From Thysanoteuthis rhombus (lineage: Eukaryota; Mollusca; Cephalopoda; Oegopsida; Thysanoteuthidae), in the NCBI GenBank assembly GCA_963457665.1, contig OY735212.1, forward strand, positions 60,101,228-60,165,227: a stretch of 64,000 nt of DNA, given 5' to 3'. Each line of letters opens with the position of its first letter. Position 1 is the stretch's first letter. Below are positions 1 to 11,320 of the stretch, one piece after another. The notes under the pieces were generated by a model. It saw only the letters and a list, made by a program, of their open reading frames with translations. It did not search any database and had not been told where the DNA came from. Position numbers and translations under genes: made by a program.

Positions 1-416
1 CCTTTGATGTAAAAAGTACAAGCTGGATTTATTTCTCTGAATCTGATAGTATGCTTGAAATTTCTTCATTACATTTCTGGCTGGTGTGTTAATACTATTT
101 TTTATCTGAAATTATATTATAAACTATTGTTAGCATCAGATTTTTTCTTTCAAATGAACTTTCCCTCTGATGCGTACGATTATGTGGTGAACTACAAGGA
201 TAAGGAAACTGGTCAAAAAATCATTGAATGATCTTTATACCACATTGCTTATAACCTGCTTTGCCTTTAGGGGCTGCTTCACTTTAATCCAGAGCTACCC
301 TGAGTTCAGATCCTCATTTAACTTTTAATGTTTCAACTTAATTTCAATGGCCTATTTTACTTAAATGGAGTAATAATTGAAAGTGTTTATTTTTTCTTTA
401 GATATGATTGTTCTGA
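1..416. other. unassigned AT-rich sequence
   Basis: No convincing reading frame, RNA gene or repeat match to the rest of the window was found here. It leads directly into the reverse-transcriptase-linked fragment that starts near 417. Confidence 0.5.
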
Positions 417-752
417 TTGGTCCAGCCCCTAATGTTATTGTATATACGCGATGATCTTAAGGATTGTTCATTGTTGGAGCTCATTGGCCTAGACCAGGGA
501 GATGGTAAATGCCTGTATGGGTTAACTGCTCTCCCATTTGTTGCTGGCAAACCACTTATTTTGGATGCCACATGCAGTGATTCTTTTGGCAACCTGATGT
601 TGTTGGCCATTGAGCGAGGTATGGTTACCCGACAAGCCGAGGAGCAGAAGATCGCCAAGTATCGCTCACTGACTGACAGGTACAAATTTGTACCGGTCGC
701 AGTCTTATCATCGGGCATGATAGTCCCTGAAGCATTAAAGCTCATCCACTAA
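417..752 (+). pseudogene. C-terminal fragment of a reverse-transcriptase-type retroelement protein
   Basis: An open frame of 111 codons ends at a TAA (750-752). It resembles the C-terminal region found behind reverse transcriptase domains in many invertebrate retroelement proteins. Landmarks are GLDQGDGK at residues 24-31, GKPLILDATCSD at 44-55, AEEQKIAKY at 74-82 and FVPVAV at 91-96. I read the spaced D, E and K residues as a possible PD-(D/E)XK-type nuclease fold, which is inference. In relatives I recall, the residues after GDGK are usually a Pro-Asp pair. Here they are Leu-Tyr (33-34), so the copy is probably dead. No RT domain lies upstream, and the frame starts from a non-ATG codon, so this is an isolated fragment. 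A host gene is less likely, because no splice acceptor or neighbouring exon was found. Confidence 0.5.
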
Positions 753-1242
753 ATAGTTCCCAACGTCAGAACAAACCGCGCGAGACCACCTGACTCTTCC
801 AGCACATATCAATGACATGGCAACACATTCTGCATTGTGAAACACAAACGATTAGAGTTGTCTGGAAAAAAAAAAAATAACAGATTTTGGTCGCATTTTT
901 TCAAAAGAGGATACTTGAAGAAGGGAAGAATGACATCACTTTAATTCTAATAGTAAGTTAACATAGATGCAAGTTTTTTTTTTGTTCAAATGATTAAAAC
1001 ATTTTTTTGACTTACGCAGACATCTCTGCTAAGAAAAGAGTGTCAACTGTGTTCCCATCATAGTTTTATTTTAGGATCAGTAAGAGATGTATTATCCGAA
1101 TACTTATTACATATTCTTCATCTTAGAGAATTAGCAAGAGTCACTGAAAGAATATACAGAACTAATTTCATTCCTTTAGAAAACAAAGGAGTGATCGATA
1201 CATATGAATTGTCCTAGTTTGCGGATTATGAAATTGAATGAA
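753..1242. other. unassigned AT-rich sequence
   Basis: The first 100 bases are relatively GC-rich and may still belong to the retroelement above. The rest shows A- and T-runs only and no supported feature. Confidence 0.4.
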
Positions 1243-1616
1243 AGCAAGAACCATAAGTTCAATGATGCATCCACCATCTATGGTAGTAGTAACAGGAGGA
1301 TGAGGAGGAGGAAGAGCAACAAGTAGTCTTTCTTTGAGTCAGTTGATTCTCATACTTGTAAATATTGCAATTGGAAATGTCTGCAAGTATTATTTGCAAT
1401 AAAAATCAAAATGGCCATTTTTAGTGGTTTTTTTTTTCTAGATACAAAAATTTCTGACCTTGGATATTCTATTATGACATCATTGGCAGCTGGTAAAAAA
1501 AAATGATTGGAATAAACATCACATCTCCTCCTTCCTTCCTATGTCTGTTGTTGAACATATCTAGTACCAACAGACCAAAAAGCATCTTATAGAGATATAT
1601 GGATACATCTAAAAAG
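1243..1616 (+). repeat. family D interspersed repeat, copy 1
   Basis: It begins with CAAGAACCATAAGTTCAATG and then a trinucleotide-rich AGT/AGG segment. Next come TCTTTCTTTGAGTCA, a CTTGTAAATATTG stretch, TTCTATTATGACATCATT, and a 3' end near AAGCATCTTATAGAGATAT. The same order of landmarks recurs at 33575 (minus), 35047, 38926 and 40585, which defines a dispersed family of about 350-390 bp. I saw no coding capacity, terminal inverted repeat or target duplication, so the class is unknown. Confidence 0.75.
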
Positions 1617-1990
1617 TAAAGTGCTTAGATTTTTTTTTAATCTTCTGCCCTTTTATCCTGATTGTAAAGTTGTTGCAACAGCTCTGATATTCTTCAACCT
1701 GTGCTTACTATCCTCTTTTCATTATGAATTAGATTAAGAAATGATTATTCAGTTCTTGATCATCTTTTATGCAGACAGTGAATAAGAGAATTTACTTTTC
1801 TTTTAAATCACCCGGATATTCATTCTTTTTAAATATACATATTTAAAATTGAACAAGTTTTCCTTACTCCTGTCAATTCTACCTGTTTTTAAAAGCGTTT
1901 TCTGTCTGTGAATCTTAAGGAACATGGTCATCTTACTTTTCTTTTTATGAGAAGGAAATTGATGCATGTTAAAAGTTGAGTACATCCTAC
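1617..1990. other. unassigned AT-rich sequence
   Basis: T-rich and A-rich runs with no supported feature. A 60-codon minus frame here has no protein-like character. Confidence 0.4.
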
Positions 1991-2151
1991 TGATTCACCT
2001 TAGCCATCAATATGCCTCACCTGACCAACCTATATCTTGTGCTGGTAATACCTAGATAATTTTAGATTTTAGATCTTTTTTTAATCTTTATTTAGATGAT
2101 TTTTTTAAAAAGATAATTAGTTCTGGTACACGCACAGGCTACGGTGACTCA
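1991..2151 (+). mobile_element. family B MITE-like element, internally deleted copy
   Basis: The left end TGATTCACCTTAGCC and the right end GGCTACGGTGACTCA are inverted repeats of each other (13 of 15 positions match). The interior jumps from the family-B 5' segment (CTCACCTGACCAACC) straight to its 3' segment (ATCTTGTGCTGGTA, then TTAGTTCTGGTACACGC). About half of the roughly 330-bp unit is missing, so this copy shows the element's ends most clearly. It has no coding capacity and is presumably a non-autonomous DNA transposon. Confidence 0.6.
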
Positions 2152-2689
2152 TTAAAGCAAGATAAGGATATTAGATTTGATCTTAGTGAGAGAAAACAGT
2201 ATATGTTTAGTGGTGTGTGAATTGTTTGTTATTCTAACAGTGTTTTCAGACTTTGGTCAATATTAATCATTGATTTTCCTTTTTTCTGTTAAAACATTTG
2301 TCTCCTTGGTCCCTGGATTTGTTGTGTGTATGACGGGGTCAGTGAAGTTTATATCAACAGGAATTAAAGCTATAGTTCTGCTTACCTGCCGGTCAATCTT
2401 TTCTCTATGCAAATGTCTATGTAGACATTTATTGCTTTCTTTGAGAAAAACAAATCTTCATTGCAATTTGCATTCCTTGTTTTCAGAGGTTACCAGTCTT
2501 GTTCCACATACAGCTGTTGTCTATTTTGTAACAATGATTCTCTTTAGGGGTTTGATGTTTTACAGTTTAACACAGCTGGAAAAATAAACTGGAGCTGTTT
2601 GTAAGAGTTGGGTTTAGGAATCATTAACATACGAGAGATATTATTTCTCATCTCACCATTATATAAACACAGATGTACTGGCCAGCACA
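2152..2689. other. unassigned sequence
   Basis: A 105-codon plus frame (2270-2587) lies here, but it is hydrophobic and Phe/Leu-rich in the way T-rich noncoding DNA often is. I do not support it as a gene. Nothing else was recognised. Confidence 0.4.
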
Positions 2690-3030
2690 GTCAATAATTA
2701 AACCACCATATCGTCAAATTTTGAAGTCATATGAAAAAATTCCATCAAAGATTAAATATGGTTGGAATGGATTCTGTCTATGATATCACTGGCATTTCCC
2801 ACTGGGAAACATCTATAACAGAGCTAAAAAAAAAAAAAAAAACATCTAAATTCTGGGGAATCTAGATGTTGTTAGTCAACCCAACAAAATAAGGCTCCAA
2901 AAAGGTCAAACTTTTTTTTTCAAAGGAGGAAAAAAAACATTTTCAGAAGGGGTCTATTGTAGTTCTGATACAAATTTTAGAGTCTGTAGACAAAATGGTA
3001 TGGCCAGGGGCCCTGAAACAAACAAGACTA
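2690..3030 (+). repeat. family G repeat with internal hairpin, copy 1
   Basis: It shares a long run of landmarks with the reverse complement of 49365-49690: GAAGTCATAT, AATTCCAT, CTATGATATCA, TTTCCACTGG, AGGTCAAACTTTT-like and GTCTGTAGACAAAA. In the middle is an imperfect hairpin (ACATCTAAATTC, then GAATCTAGATGT). The second half is distantly like family B. No protein is encoded. Confidence 0.55.
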
Positions 3031-3087
3031 TACAGCATTTCTATATGACATTGGCTATAATCAGCGGACTTCTTGAATTTTTATCTA

Positions 3088-3450
3088 TCCATATAAAAGC
3101 CATGTATGCAAATTAGTATGTTTAATTGTATAATTGGTTGTATGGTTGTCCTGTTATAACCCCAAATTTATAATGGATTGGTCCATGTGGAATAGAATAA
3201 CAGAACCAATAGAACTATTAAAGAGTTGTGAAAACATGAGATTGTCTATTGTGACCTAACAATGAAGATAATCATCAAAGAAACTCTTAAGATGTCATGT
3301 CTGATCAGGCATGAAAAGCTTCAGTTGTGTTGAGACATAAAAAAAAAAAACAACTTATGATTGGGATACGTGAACTATAAAAAAATTAATTACTGAATAA
3401 AATAGCTTTCGGCTCCATACATAAATAACTGTCATTTCTTATGGGTTACT
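3088..3450 (+). repeat. family E repeat, copy 1
   Basis: It starts at ATATAAAAGCCATGTATG and continues through TTATAATGGATTGGTCC, a segment with AACAATGAAGATAAT, and TAGCTTTCGGCTCCATACATAAATAA. The same order occurs at 32082-32450 and 53778-54262. It is a noncoding dispersed repeat of unknown class, and a TATA-like start is common to all copies. Confidence 0.65.
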
Positions 3451-3579
3451 TGCTACTGTATTAATAAAAAGTATGAGTTTTGTGACTATCTTTTTAGTAA
3501 AATAGAAAACAAATGAGTATATGCTTATATACTAATTATATGAAATTCTTTTGCACTTACTTTTTGATTTGATGTATTA

Positions 3580-3790
3580 ATCAACACTACCAACAACAGA
3601 CCAATTTAATCACTGTTGCTGATTACAGGTTATTCATATTCATAGGTAAATATCTATCCTGACTTCACCCATCTTCAACCATTCATGATAAAAATTTGAA
3701 ATTTTGTGCACGCACTCCTCTCAATGAGTATAATTTTTACCCCCACCCAAGTTTCGATCCTAAAAGAGGGGTTTTCTACGCGTTGAAAGT
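3580..3790 (+). repeat. family I repeat, copy 1
   Basis: The landmark TTTAATCACTGTTGCTG is followed by GGTTATTCAT, ATATCTATCCTGACTTCACCC and TTGAAATTTTG. The same series is seen at 10925 and partly at 32565. Its 3' portion (CCCCACCC, then AGAGGGGTT) resembles the middle of family C, so I and C may be variants of one larger element. Confidence 0.5.
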
Positions 3791-4004
3791 CTTTTCTGGA
3801 AAAACTTCCCAACCATTATGTTTTCAAATACTATTTGAAAATTCCTGATTGTTGCCATGTGTAGTTATGATGGAATGAGGTGTACAATTTTCAAAATGAA
3901 GAGGCTGGTTTGAAAGTATGATAAGTGCCAGTTAAAGAAATAATTTGTTTAATTAACCAAAACATCTAATACTTGAGTCAGAGCTCTTTATCTCATTACA
4001 ACCT

Positions 4005-4257
4005 TATATATATATATACATATATCTGATGGATGGGGAATTGTGCATAAGTAAATGTATCGCTTGCATTCAGTCCTTCTGACCATCTAAGTCTGCATAG
4101 GACAGGAGTGAAATGCCAACCTCTGGGTCTGAAGCGAAGGTTTCGATCCTACCTCGTGGTACTAAATGGCGTATTGGATAGTCTATAGCCTCACCAAAGA
4201 GTTGTAGTACAACGAAACAGCTGTCTGTGGATGACACAATTATCAATTATATATATG

Positions 4258-4288
<31 letters not shown>
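4005..4288 (+). repeat. SINE-like segment bounded by AT microsatellites
   Basis: TA tracts at 4005-4026 and 4248-4288 bracket about 215 bp. That segment contains GGTTTCGATCCTA (4139-4151), which resembles a tRNA B box, followed by a conserved-looking tail (GTAGTACAACGAAACAGCTG). No clear A box was found. A degenerate tRNA-derived SINE is the best guess. Confidence 0.35.
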
Positions 4289-4510
4289 GAGAAATGGACA
4301 TATTTCATCCTACAGAATTGATTACAAATTGTGTTATCATTTGGAAACTTATTTGAAATGTTCTCCTGTCATCACACAGTTAATATATCATTCAATTTAG
4401 ACAGCATGAATAGAATAAACAATTAGAGAAAATGGGACTGCTGCAGGAATCAAACATGTCACCGATAGGTGAGCCACTTCCAATGTTGCAATGCTCTTAC
4501 CATTGATGTA
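4289..4510 (-). mobile_element. tRNA-derived SINE (SINE-1), single minus-strand copy
   Basis: Read on the minus strand, GGTAAGAGCATTGC matches the D-arm half of a tRNA-like head. About 40 bases later comes a B-box-like TTGATTCCTGCAGCAG, then a body with a TTGTTTATTCTATT stretch and a 3' end next to the AT tract at 4248-4288. The same body recurs at 8755, 15438-15760, 36470-36838 and 63482. It is a non-autonomous retroposon that would need a LINE partner. Confidence 0.6.
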
Positions 4511-5144
4511 TATTTTTTCAGTTTAAAAGGTTTTAATGAGATGAAGAGTTCATATCAAGAATTTGATTTTTAATTTGATTAAGAACATTTGTTTTTAAAA
4601 TGGCATTTATCGCGTCTTGGAACCAATCTCTTCAAGACTAATATTAAAATACTAGTTCAATTGTTAATTTACAATCTGGAATTGGATACTTCATCTCAAG
4701 AAGACTGTAGCTTGCCTCATTTATCCACCATGGCAGACATGATTAAATCTTTCTTCAAAGCTTTTTTTTTTTCATTTTATGTCAGAAACAAAATGGCTGT
4801 TTTAGACTCTTTTGTAGTTAATCATGTTTGTCTCTCTATGAGTCTGTGTCGTTTGGTTGAATTTTCAGAAAATTTTCCTCAACGATTAGAAGACCTCAGA
4901 TAATCATTTTTTTAAAATTATGAATTTTGTTTCTGTGTATCTTATTCTCCTGACTCTACTTCCTTACAGAGCTAGCAAAAATATTAACGTGGACTTGTAC
5001 AAACTTTCACTTCTATGGAAAAGAGGTGCAAATTATCAAATATGACAAAAATATTACAATATGCTTTCCTAAAAATTCTGAAGTTAACTTGCAGTTGAGG
5101 TGAGATACTATTATCAGATATCAGGATGTTTTGAATGTATTATT
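4511..5144. other. unassigned sequence
   Basis: It contains a 104-codon plus frame (4589-4903) with no recognisable domain and T-rich codon use. I do not call it a gene. Confidence 0.4.
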
Positions 5145-5460
5145 GAAGCCCCACAAATGGCCTGACCTACCAGCCAAGTGGGTTTCAAATTCTTCAATCT
5201 TTGAGTATCTCTGTCTATGTGCGTGTTTGTTTGTTTTTTCTCCATGCATTCCTGGTCATATTTTTTGGTCTACAACCTTAAAATTTGCATCAGTACATCA
5301 TTAGGCACCACTTTTGTTTTTTCAAGAAAATGCTCTTTTGGGTCTCGAAGGTCCATTTGGATCAACAATGCCCAAATCTTGTGCTGGTATTGTTTTTAGA
5401 TAATTTTTCACACAATTAGTTACAGTGCGCACACAGGCTTTATGTGAGGTCAGGATATTA
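5145..5460 (+). repeat. family B element, diverged copy
   Basis: Landmarks in order are AGCCCCACAAATGGCC, ACCAGCCAAGTGGG, CCTTAAAATTTGCAT, GTACATCATTAGGCACCA, GGGTCTCGAAGGTCC and CAATGCCCAAATCTTGTG. The terminal inverted repeats are degraded. It is noncoding, and short frames on both strands here are by-products. Confidence 0.65.
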
Positions 5461-7146
5461 TTATATAAGATCACGATTTGCTTTTTATTATTTTTTTTTC
5501 TAAATGAACACATGATAATAATGTGTGTATGATCAATTTTTTTTTCTAATTTCGATTTTCATTACTATATTTCATGGAATACCTAGAAACATAGTTTTAT
5601 AGGATTTTAATCTATTGCAAATTATTCATTTGGTTTATGTTTGAATTCAATGAAAAATCAACTTCTGGTTACAAGATGATGAAATTCATTGACCGATTCT
5701 TTCAAGCTCACGGCTCATTCTGTTTTTTGGTTTTTTTTCACTCTAATGAATGCAGTATTTTGATTGGAGAACCTTCATTTGGCTACTTTTTTCCATTTTT
5801 GGCATGAAAGTGAAGAATTATAAGAATAAAGCATACAGTATGAATAAAAAATTAATCTTCCATAGAGATTTATCCAACAATTGAATTTCTTGTTGTTTGT
5901 GTTGTTGATACAATTTCTCTGCCAATCCATTTTACGGCCTTCTTCAAGTGTATTATCCAGATATGATGGGGGTGGTAAACAAGATTTTTCCAGTGGTAGT
6001 AGTGCTACAATTTGGATTCCGGTGATGTCTTTTCCTTTCTTTTTTAGGCCTGGATTTGCATACCTGGTCCCTTATGAGGTAGTACACTTGAAGAAGGCCA
6101 TAGAATGGATCAGCCGAAAAATTTTAGCTACCCTAACAGCTTTCCATTTTCTGAAAAACTCTTTGAATATTTTCGACCCTTTTCAAAATCATTGACAGTA
6201 AATAACTTTTTTTTTAAACAAAGATTCATCGAATTTTCCTAAAGTGAATTCTTTTGCAGAATTTTCTTTTTGTCATTTATTGTTTTGAAATTTGTTACAT
6301 TTTCACCCGTGAGAACATATTATAATTATAGTAATCTGAGATAAGGCCAGAGTGATGGCCTCTTGTACCAATTCTAACATGTTGATCGCTTTGTATCTTG
6401 TACTGCAATCAGATGATATCGCATAGAGATCAACGTCAAGGTCTTAAATAATTCCTGTTTTTTTTTTCAGGCATTTTTTTAATGTATTTAGGCTCAGTGC
6501 CACTTGAAAGAGAATCTTCTGATATCTTTTTTCAGCTCTCTTTGAACTTCTGGCCTCTATGATATTCGGATGACATTTTGAGCAGCGTTCTCTCTAAGTG
6601 CTACTCAAGGTCATTTTGGTTAAAATCAAGACAAAACATAAACAAGGAAAACAGTCACAAATTTTTAATGAATCAAAGAGATCTTGTCTGATAAATACCT
6701 AATTTCAATTTAAATCTCTGAATGCTATCCATCAGAATAGCTGTAAAAGATTCTTCTAATAGCTGATGCTGACGAAGGAACTCAACTTAGCTTCTATTGC
6801 CAAGAATTATATGTTTTCTAGGAATTTACTGCAATACATTCTTCTGTAGTATTTGCTTACCAAACAAAAAAGATTGATATCTGGATTCTTCTGTTCTTAT
6901 GCCTACAACAAATAATAGCTTCCATTAATTGTGCTGGCTATTTGATTTTGTCCTGTCTAAATCTGTGATTAAAAAAAATAGAGTAATGAGTGTTGGTACT
7001 TGTTTGTACTAGGTAGTAGTTGCTACATATACAAATATTCATAAAACTAGACATTTCATTTCTATGAATCGTTGCAAAGAAACAAGCTATTGATTGACAG
7101 CCATGTTCTTCCTTTTTGCTTTGATATTTAAAAATACTTTGTATTA
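5461..7146. other. unassigned AT-rich stretch
   Basis: It contains poly-T runs and a 104-codon plus frame at 5881-6195 that I cannot relate to any family. No repeat match to other parts of the window was recognised. Confidence 0.4.
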
Positions 7147-7475
7147 TCGAAACACCGTAGCCCCACAAATGTCCCGCCTGACTAGCCAGCCAAATGGGCT
7201 ACAGACTTTTCTCTCTCTTTTCTTGTCTGTGTATCTCTGTGTGTGACCACAACCTCTAAAATTTGCATGAGTACACCACTATGCCTCATCTGAAAATATT
7301 TCTTTTGTTTTTGTTTTGAAAGCGCTTTTGGGGTCTCTGTGGTCATTTTTTTAACCAATCAACCATGCCCAAATCTTGTGCTTGTATTTTTTCTAAATTT
7401 TTTCCTGGTAAAAGATCTATTTTCTGTTTAATAATTAGTTCTGGTAGATATGTGGATTACAGTGATCCATTTATG
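7147..7475 (+). mobile_element. family B element, near full length, interrupted at its 3' end by an RTE remnant
   Basis: The 5' end CACCGTAGCCCCACAAATG and the family landmarks (CCAGCCAAATGGGCTAC, GGGTCTCTGTGGTC, CATGCCCAAATCTTGTG) are followed by a 3' end GGATTACAGTGATCCATTTA. The 5' flank TACTTTGTATTATCG is similar to the reverse complement of the 3' flank (ATGCAAAGTATGG), so the inverted ends may extend to about 35 bp. The element runs directly into LINE sequence near 7500. Confidence 0.65.
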
Positions 7476-7499
7476 CAAAGTATGGATATTAATATTAGG

Positions 7500-8475
7500 G
7501 TTGGATTCGTATGGATTGCTTGATTCCCTTCTAAAAAGTATTGCCTTTGACTCAATTGAAATTCCCAATGTCATTGATGCTATCACCCTACAAGGTGTAG
7601 ACCCTATATATGTCAGAGTATTGCAACATATATACCATTACTGCAGCTCCTTTATCAGGTTACATAAAGACTTTGAGCCCTTTCAGCAACAAAAAAGGTT
7701 GAGACAAGGTGATACTAGCTCACCCAAACTCTTCACTGCCTGCCTTGAGATGATCTTCCAAAACCTTGAATGGGAAAACAAGGGAATCAGAAAAGACTAT
7801 GAATAACTAAGTAAAAAATTATTCTCATGAACTTAAGCAAAACAAAGATCAAATATTGACCTGTTGGAAATAAACACACAACAATCAAAATCAAAAGTGC
7901 AAAGCTACACAAAGTAGACCACTACATCTACCTAGGACAACAAGTGTCCATGAAATCCTCAAAAGAAGACAAAATCCAGCAAAGAATCACTCTAGGATGG
8001 CAGGCCTCTGGTGGAGAAACCTCAGCCTTCAAGAACAAGATAATTCTATTAGTTCTAAAATGATAAGCATACAACCAATGTATCTTTCCGATAGTCACCT
8101 ATGGAGCTGAAACATGGAACCTAAGCAAATTGAGAGAATTATGCTCAACATCACATGGAGAGACCACAAAACAGCACACTAAATTAGGGGGAAAATAGGA
8201 GTCCGAGACATCATAGAATCCATTAGACAACTTAAATGGCAATGGGCTGGCTATGCTGGAAAAATGGCTGACAACCAATAGATATCACAACTCACAACAT
8301 GGATCCCTAGAGATCAAATACAGAACCAAGTATGGTAGAATACAAAATGCATGACAAACCGAACAGGTTCAGAAAATATTGGCTCCACTACGCCTACAAT
8401 AGAGAGATGTAGTGATTCCTGGGGAAAGTCTATGTCCAATGACGGATGATTAAAGACTGATGATGATGACGTTGT
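7500..8475 (+). mobile_element. RTE-type LINE remnant (RT core to 3' tail)
   Basis: The frame to 7806 encodes the RT segment with LRQGDTSSPKLFTACLEMIF. After 7806 an internal deletion removes the catalytic FADD region, and the frame breaks. Further pieces follow in shifted frames: YIYLGQQVSMKSSKEDKI, YGAETWNLSK, RDHKTAH, VRDIIESI and a tail like the RTE C-terminus. The sequence ends in GACTGATGATGATGAC, the trinucleotide tail typical of RTE elements. It is clearly inactive, because stops, frameshifts and the lost active site are all visible. The neighbouring family-B element ends just before it. Confidence 0.85.
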
Positions 8476-8754
8476 TCTAGATAAGTATTGCTCACAATCT
8501 TATAGATATTTCGCAGATTTGTGTGAATGTTATTTGAGGCTTCTCTAGTTGAGCATTGACCTGGAATCATGAGGTTAATAGATTAATTTCCAGTAATGAG
8601 AATGGCAATTCAATTATCCCAGTGGATAGCTATGTTTATCTTTGTGGGATGAGTTTCTTTCATCTCAAAACTGTGCAAAATATTCATTTACCTTCCATTT
8701 CTTTGTGACCTTGAACAATAAGTAACTAAATGGAATTTTTTAAAGAATTAAACC
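8476..8754. other. unassigned sequence
   Basis: No supported feature; it lies between an RTE tail and a SINE. Confidence 0.4.
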
Positions 8755-8935
8755 AGCCAAGCTATTAGTGGCAGGTTTGATTCCTGCAGCAGCCCCATTT
8801 TCTTGAATTGTTTTTTCCATCTACGTCGTCTAAATTGAGTGATATATTAACCATGTAACGACAAGGGATCATAACGCAATTCATAATTCACACACACACA
8901 CACACACACACATATATGTATGTGTGTGTGTTTTT
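8755..8935 (+). mobile_element. SINE-1 copy, 5'-truncated, ending in an (AC)n/(GT)n tract
   Basis: A B-box-like GGTTTGATTCCTGCAGCAG is followed by the family body (GAGTGATATATTAACC, AACGCAATTCATAATTC). It ends in a CA/TG dinucleotide tract at 8889-8932, which shows that the microsatellite grew at the SINE 3' end. Confidence 0.6.
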
Positions 8936-9149
8936 AAAATCTTCAAAACAGTTAGATGGTAATAACTGATGATCCCAACAAGAGAAAATGAATGCGTTGT
9001 ACCATATTAACAAAGTAGATGTGAAACTGGGAAAAACAATGAAGAAAACATAAATTGCATTGACAGTTAGTGGGAAAAGAGTGACATGAAACATTTTGGA
9101 AAAGTTTTTTAATATTTAGTGTTTAAAGCTGTAAAGCTTTCTAGACTGT

Positions 9150-9150
9150 A

Positions 9151-9213
<63 letters not shown>
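9150..9213. repeat. (AT)n microsatellite
   Basis: An uninterrupted alternating AT tract of about 60 bp. The preceding AAAGCTGTAAAGCTTT recurs in reverse near 15786, so it is probably part of a repeat family. Confidence 0.9.
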
Positions 9214-9215
<2 letters not shown>

Positions 9216-10924
9216 CAAATAGTAAACAAAACAATAGTCTGTGGACCTACTCCCAACAGGATTTTAACCAAACTCAATACCTATGAATTAAACATCCTGT
9301 CTGTCAATAAACCTTCCTTTTGAACTACATTTTCTTTTCTCCTGAAATGGACACTTTCAACTTCTTACAACTATTTGTGTTCTTGAAATCTCTGCCAACC
9401 TTTCATGTTGTTGACAGAAAAGTCTTCATTTTACTTTTGACTGTTACTGTCCGCATATTTGGCTCGAGTCACCCAGCTAGAATGATTTCCCTGTTCTTGA
9501 GCAAACAATCTGTGAATTTTCCTCATGGATTGATTGATTTACCTGTTTATCGATCGAATGCAAATCATTTCAATAACTTTCATTACAGCTAACCCTATTA
9601 TCACTGATCGCATCGTTAGCAAACATCCTTACCCAGAATTTTTGTCTCACAATATTTGTAAGATGTCATCCACTTACAGTGGCACACTGTCCTCTGCCCT
9701 ACATTAATTTGTCCCTGTTGTTAGGGTTAGATTGAAGAACTTATTCAAATCAATTTGGATTTACTTAGAGCAGTGGGAAGTGAATTGGGTGATTATCTTT
9801 TTATCTATTTTCATTACATGTTGTTGCCTTTGTGAAATTTTCCAAACATCACTACAAAATAACGTATATGTATTAAAGTAAAATTTGACAAATCAACTAT
9901 TTTGAGTATTTTCGTATTCATCATTTGTTACTCTCATTAAACTTTTATACATTCATAACTTATTACAAACAGTCCAAGAAAGTCAATCTGTCCAAGTTCT
10001 CCTTTTCAGTCTACAATATCCTCGTTTTTTGGAAATTTTGGAAAATATGCCTTACCCCACACCTCCCTTTGTGAACTCCCAGGGGTCCGCATGCCCTGGG
10101 CTAGAATGTCCTTCTTTTTGGAAGTTTGGAGATGGCTACCCTACATCCATTCCAGATCTTCATTCATGCCTAGTAGCCACACTTTTTTCACTCAGAGTAG
10201 GAATTCCTTGAAAAAAGTTTTTAAAATTTACTCTGTAGACTTTTTAAAAAATATTATATAATGATTACTGATATACACATTCATATTGTGCTGTTTCCTT
10301 AACTGGGTTATAGCTGTCAGAAGATTTATTTGGTGCAAAGACTCTTCCGAGATAGAATGAAATGTGGGAAGATGTTGGGTTTTAATTTTTTTTTCCTTTT
10401 TAGTTTTCCGTTGTGCTGACCTTATTCAACTATTAAATCAGGGATTTTTTTGTGATTAATGTACTACATACACACACACCCTAAAGAATCAGTTAGCATT
10501 TACAGGACTAAAGTATCTGTATTCAGCATCATCATTATTAGTTCACTAAAACAGACTCACCAATTCTTTCCTCTCCTATTTGCAGACCAAGTCTCCTGCA
10601 TTTTGGTGTTTGAAGTTATATTAAGATTGCTTTTCAATCCACTATAATAGCTGTTGTAGAGCTTCTAGAATGGAAAATTTCCTTTCATTCCCCCTTCATC
10701 CCAGACTATGGAGGGGGGGGGTCTAGGCATTTTTCAGGAAATCTCCCTCCTGAGAATTTCCAAACCTTGGCTGGTCTGCTAAAATTGGATCATAACAGAT
10801 ACTGTTTTTGCTTCTAGCACACGAGTCTCAAATAATCAGTTCTTTGCTCCATTTTATGCTTATTGTGGATTTTGAAAGTATTCAACTCTTGAAAAAAAGA
10901 GCATTTTGCTGCTGTTTTAATGTA
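9214..10924. other. unassigned AT-rich stretch
   Basis: It contains several frames under 100 codons without domain character, a G-run near 10710 and a short CA tract near 10470. Nothing is supported as a gene. Confidence 0.4.
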
Positions 10925-11320
10925 AATTAATCATTGCTGCCCACCAAAGACCGGTTTAATCACTGTTGCTGGGTCTAGGTTATCCATGTGTTCTGACATT
11001 TATATGTATCTATCAATCTGGAGTTCACCCAGCCATGACCACCCAGTGTAGAAACTTGAAATTTTGCATACACACACCACCCTTAATAAGTAGGAAAAAT
11101 GTTTTTGCAACTTCCCCCCATAGGTTTTTATTGGAGGGTTCAATTTACAATGAAAGTTTTTGTCAAATTGGCCCCAGCATTATTCATGCTTGTTTGTTTT
11201 TGTTTTTTTTATTTGTACTTTTAGTGATCGTAGCCCAGAAGAGGCTAGAAAAGTAATTGTTCATCGATCACCGGTATTTTCAATATTTTGATTGATCACC
11301 CCATCAAGTGACATTTGCAA
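10925..11320 (+). repeat. family I/C composite repeat
   Basis: It opens with the family-I landmark GTTTAATCACTGTTGCTGG and GGTTATCCATGTGTTCTGAC. It then passes into family-C landmarks: CCCCCCATAGGTTTTTATTGG, TTAGTGATCG and TTGATCACCCCATCAAGTGA. This shows the two families are joined or related. Confidence 0.5.

Noticed and set aside
2270-2587. A 105-codon plus frame with membrane-protein-like composition
   Set aside because: T-rich noncoding DNA gives Phe/Leu/Val-rich frames by default; no signal peptide logic, domain or splice site supports it.
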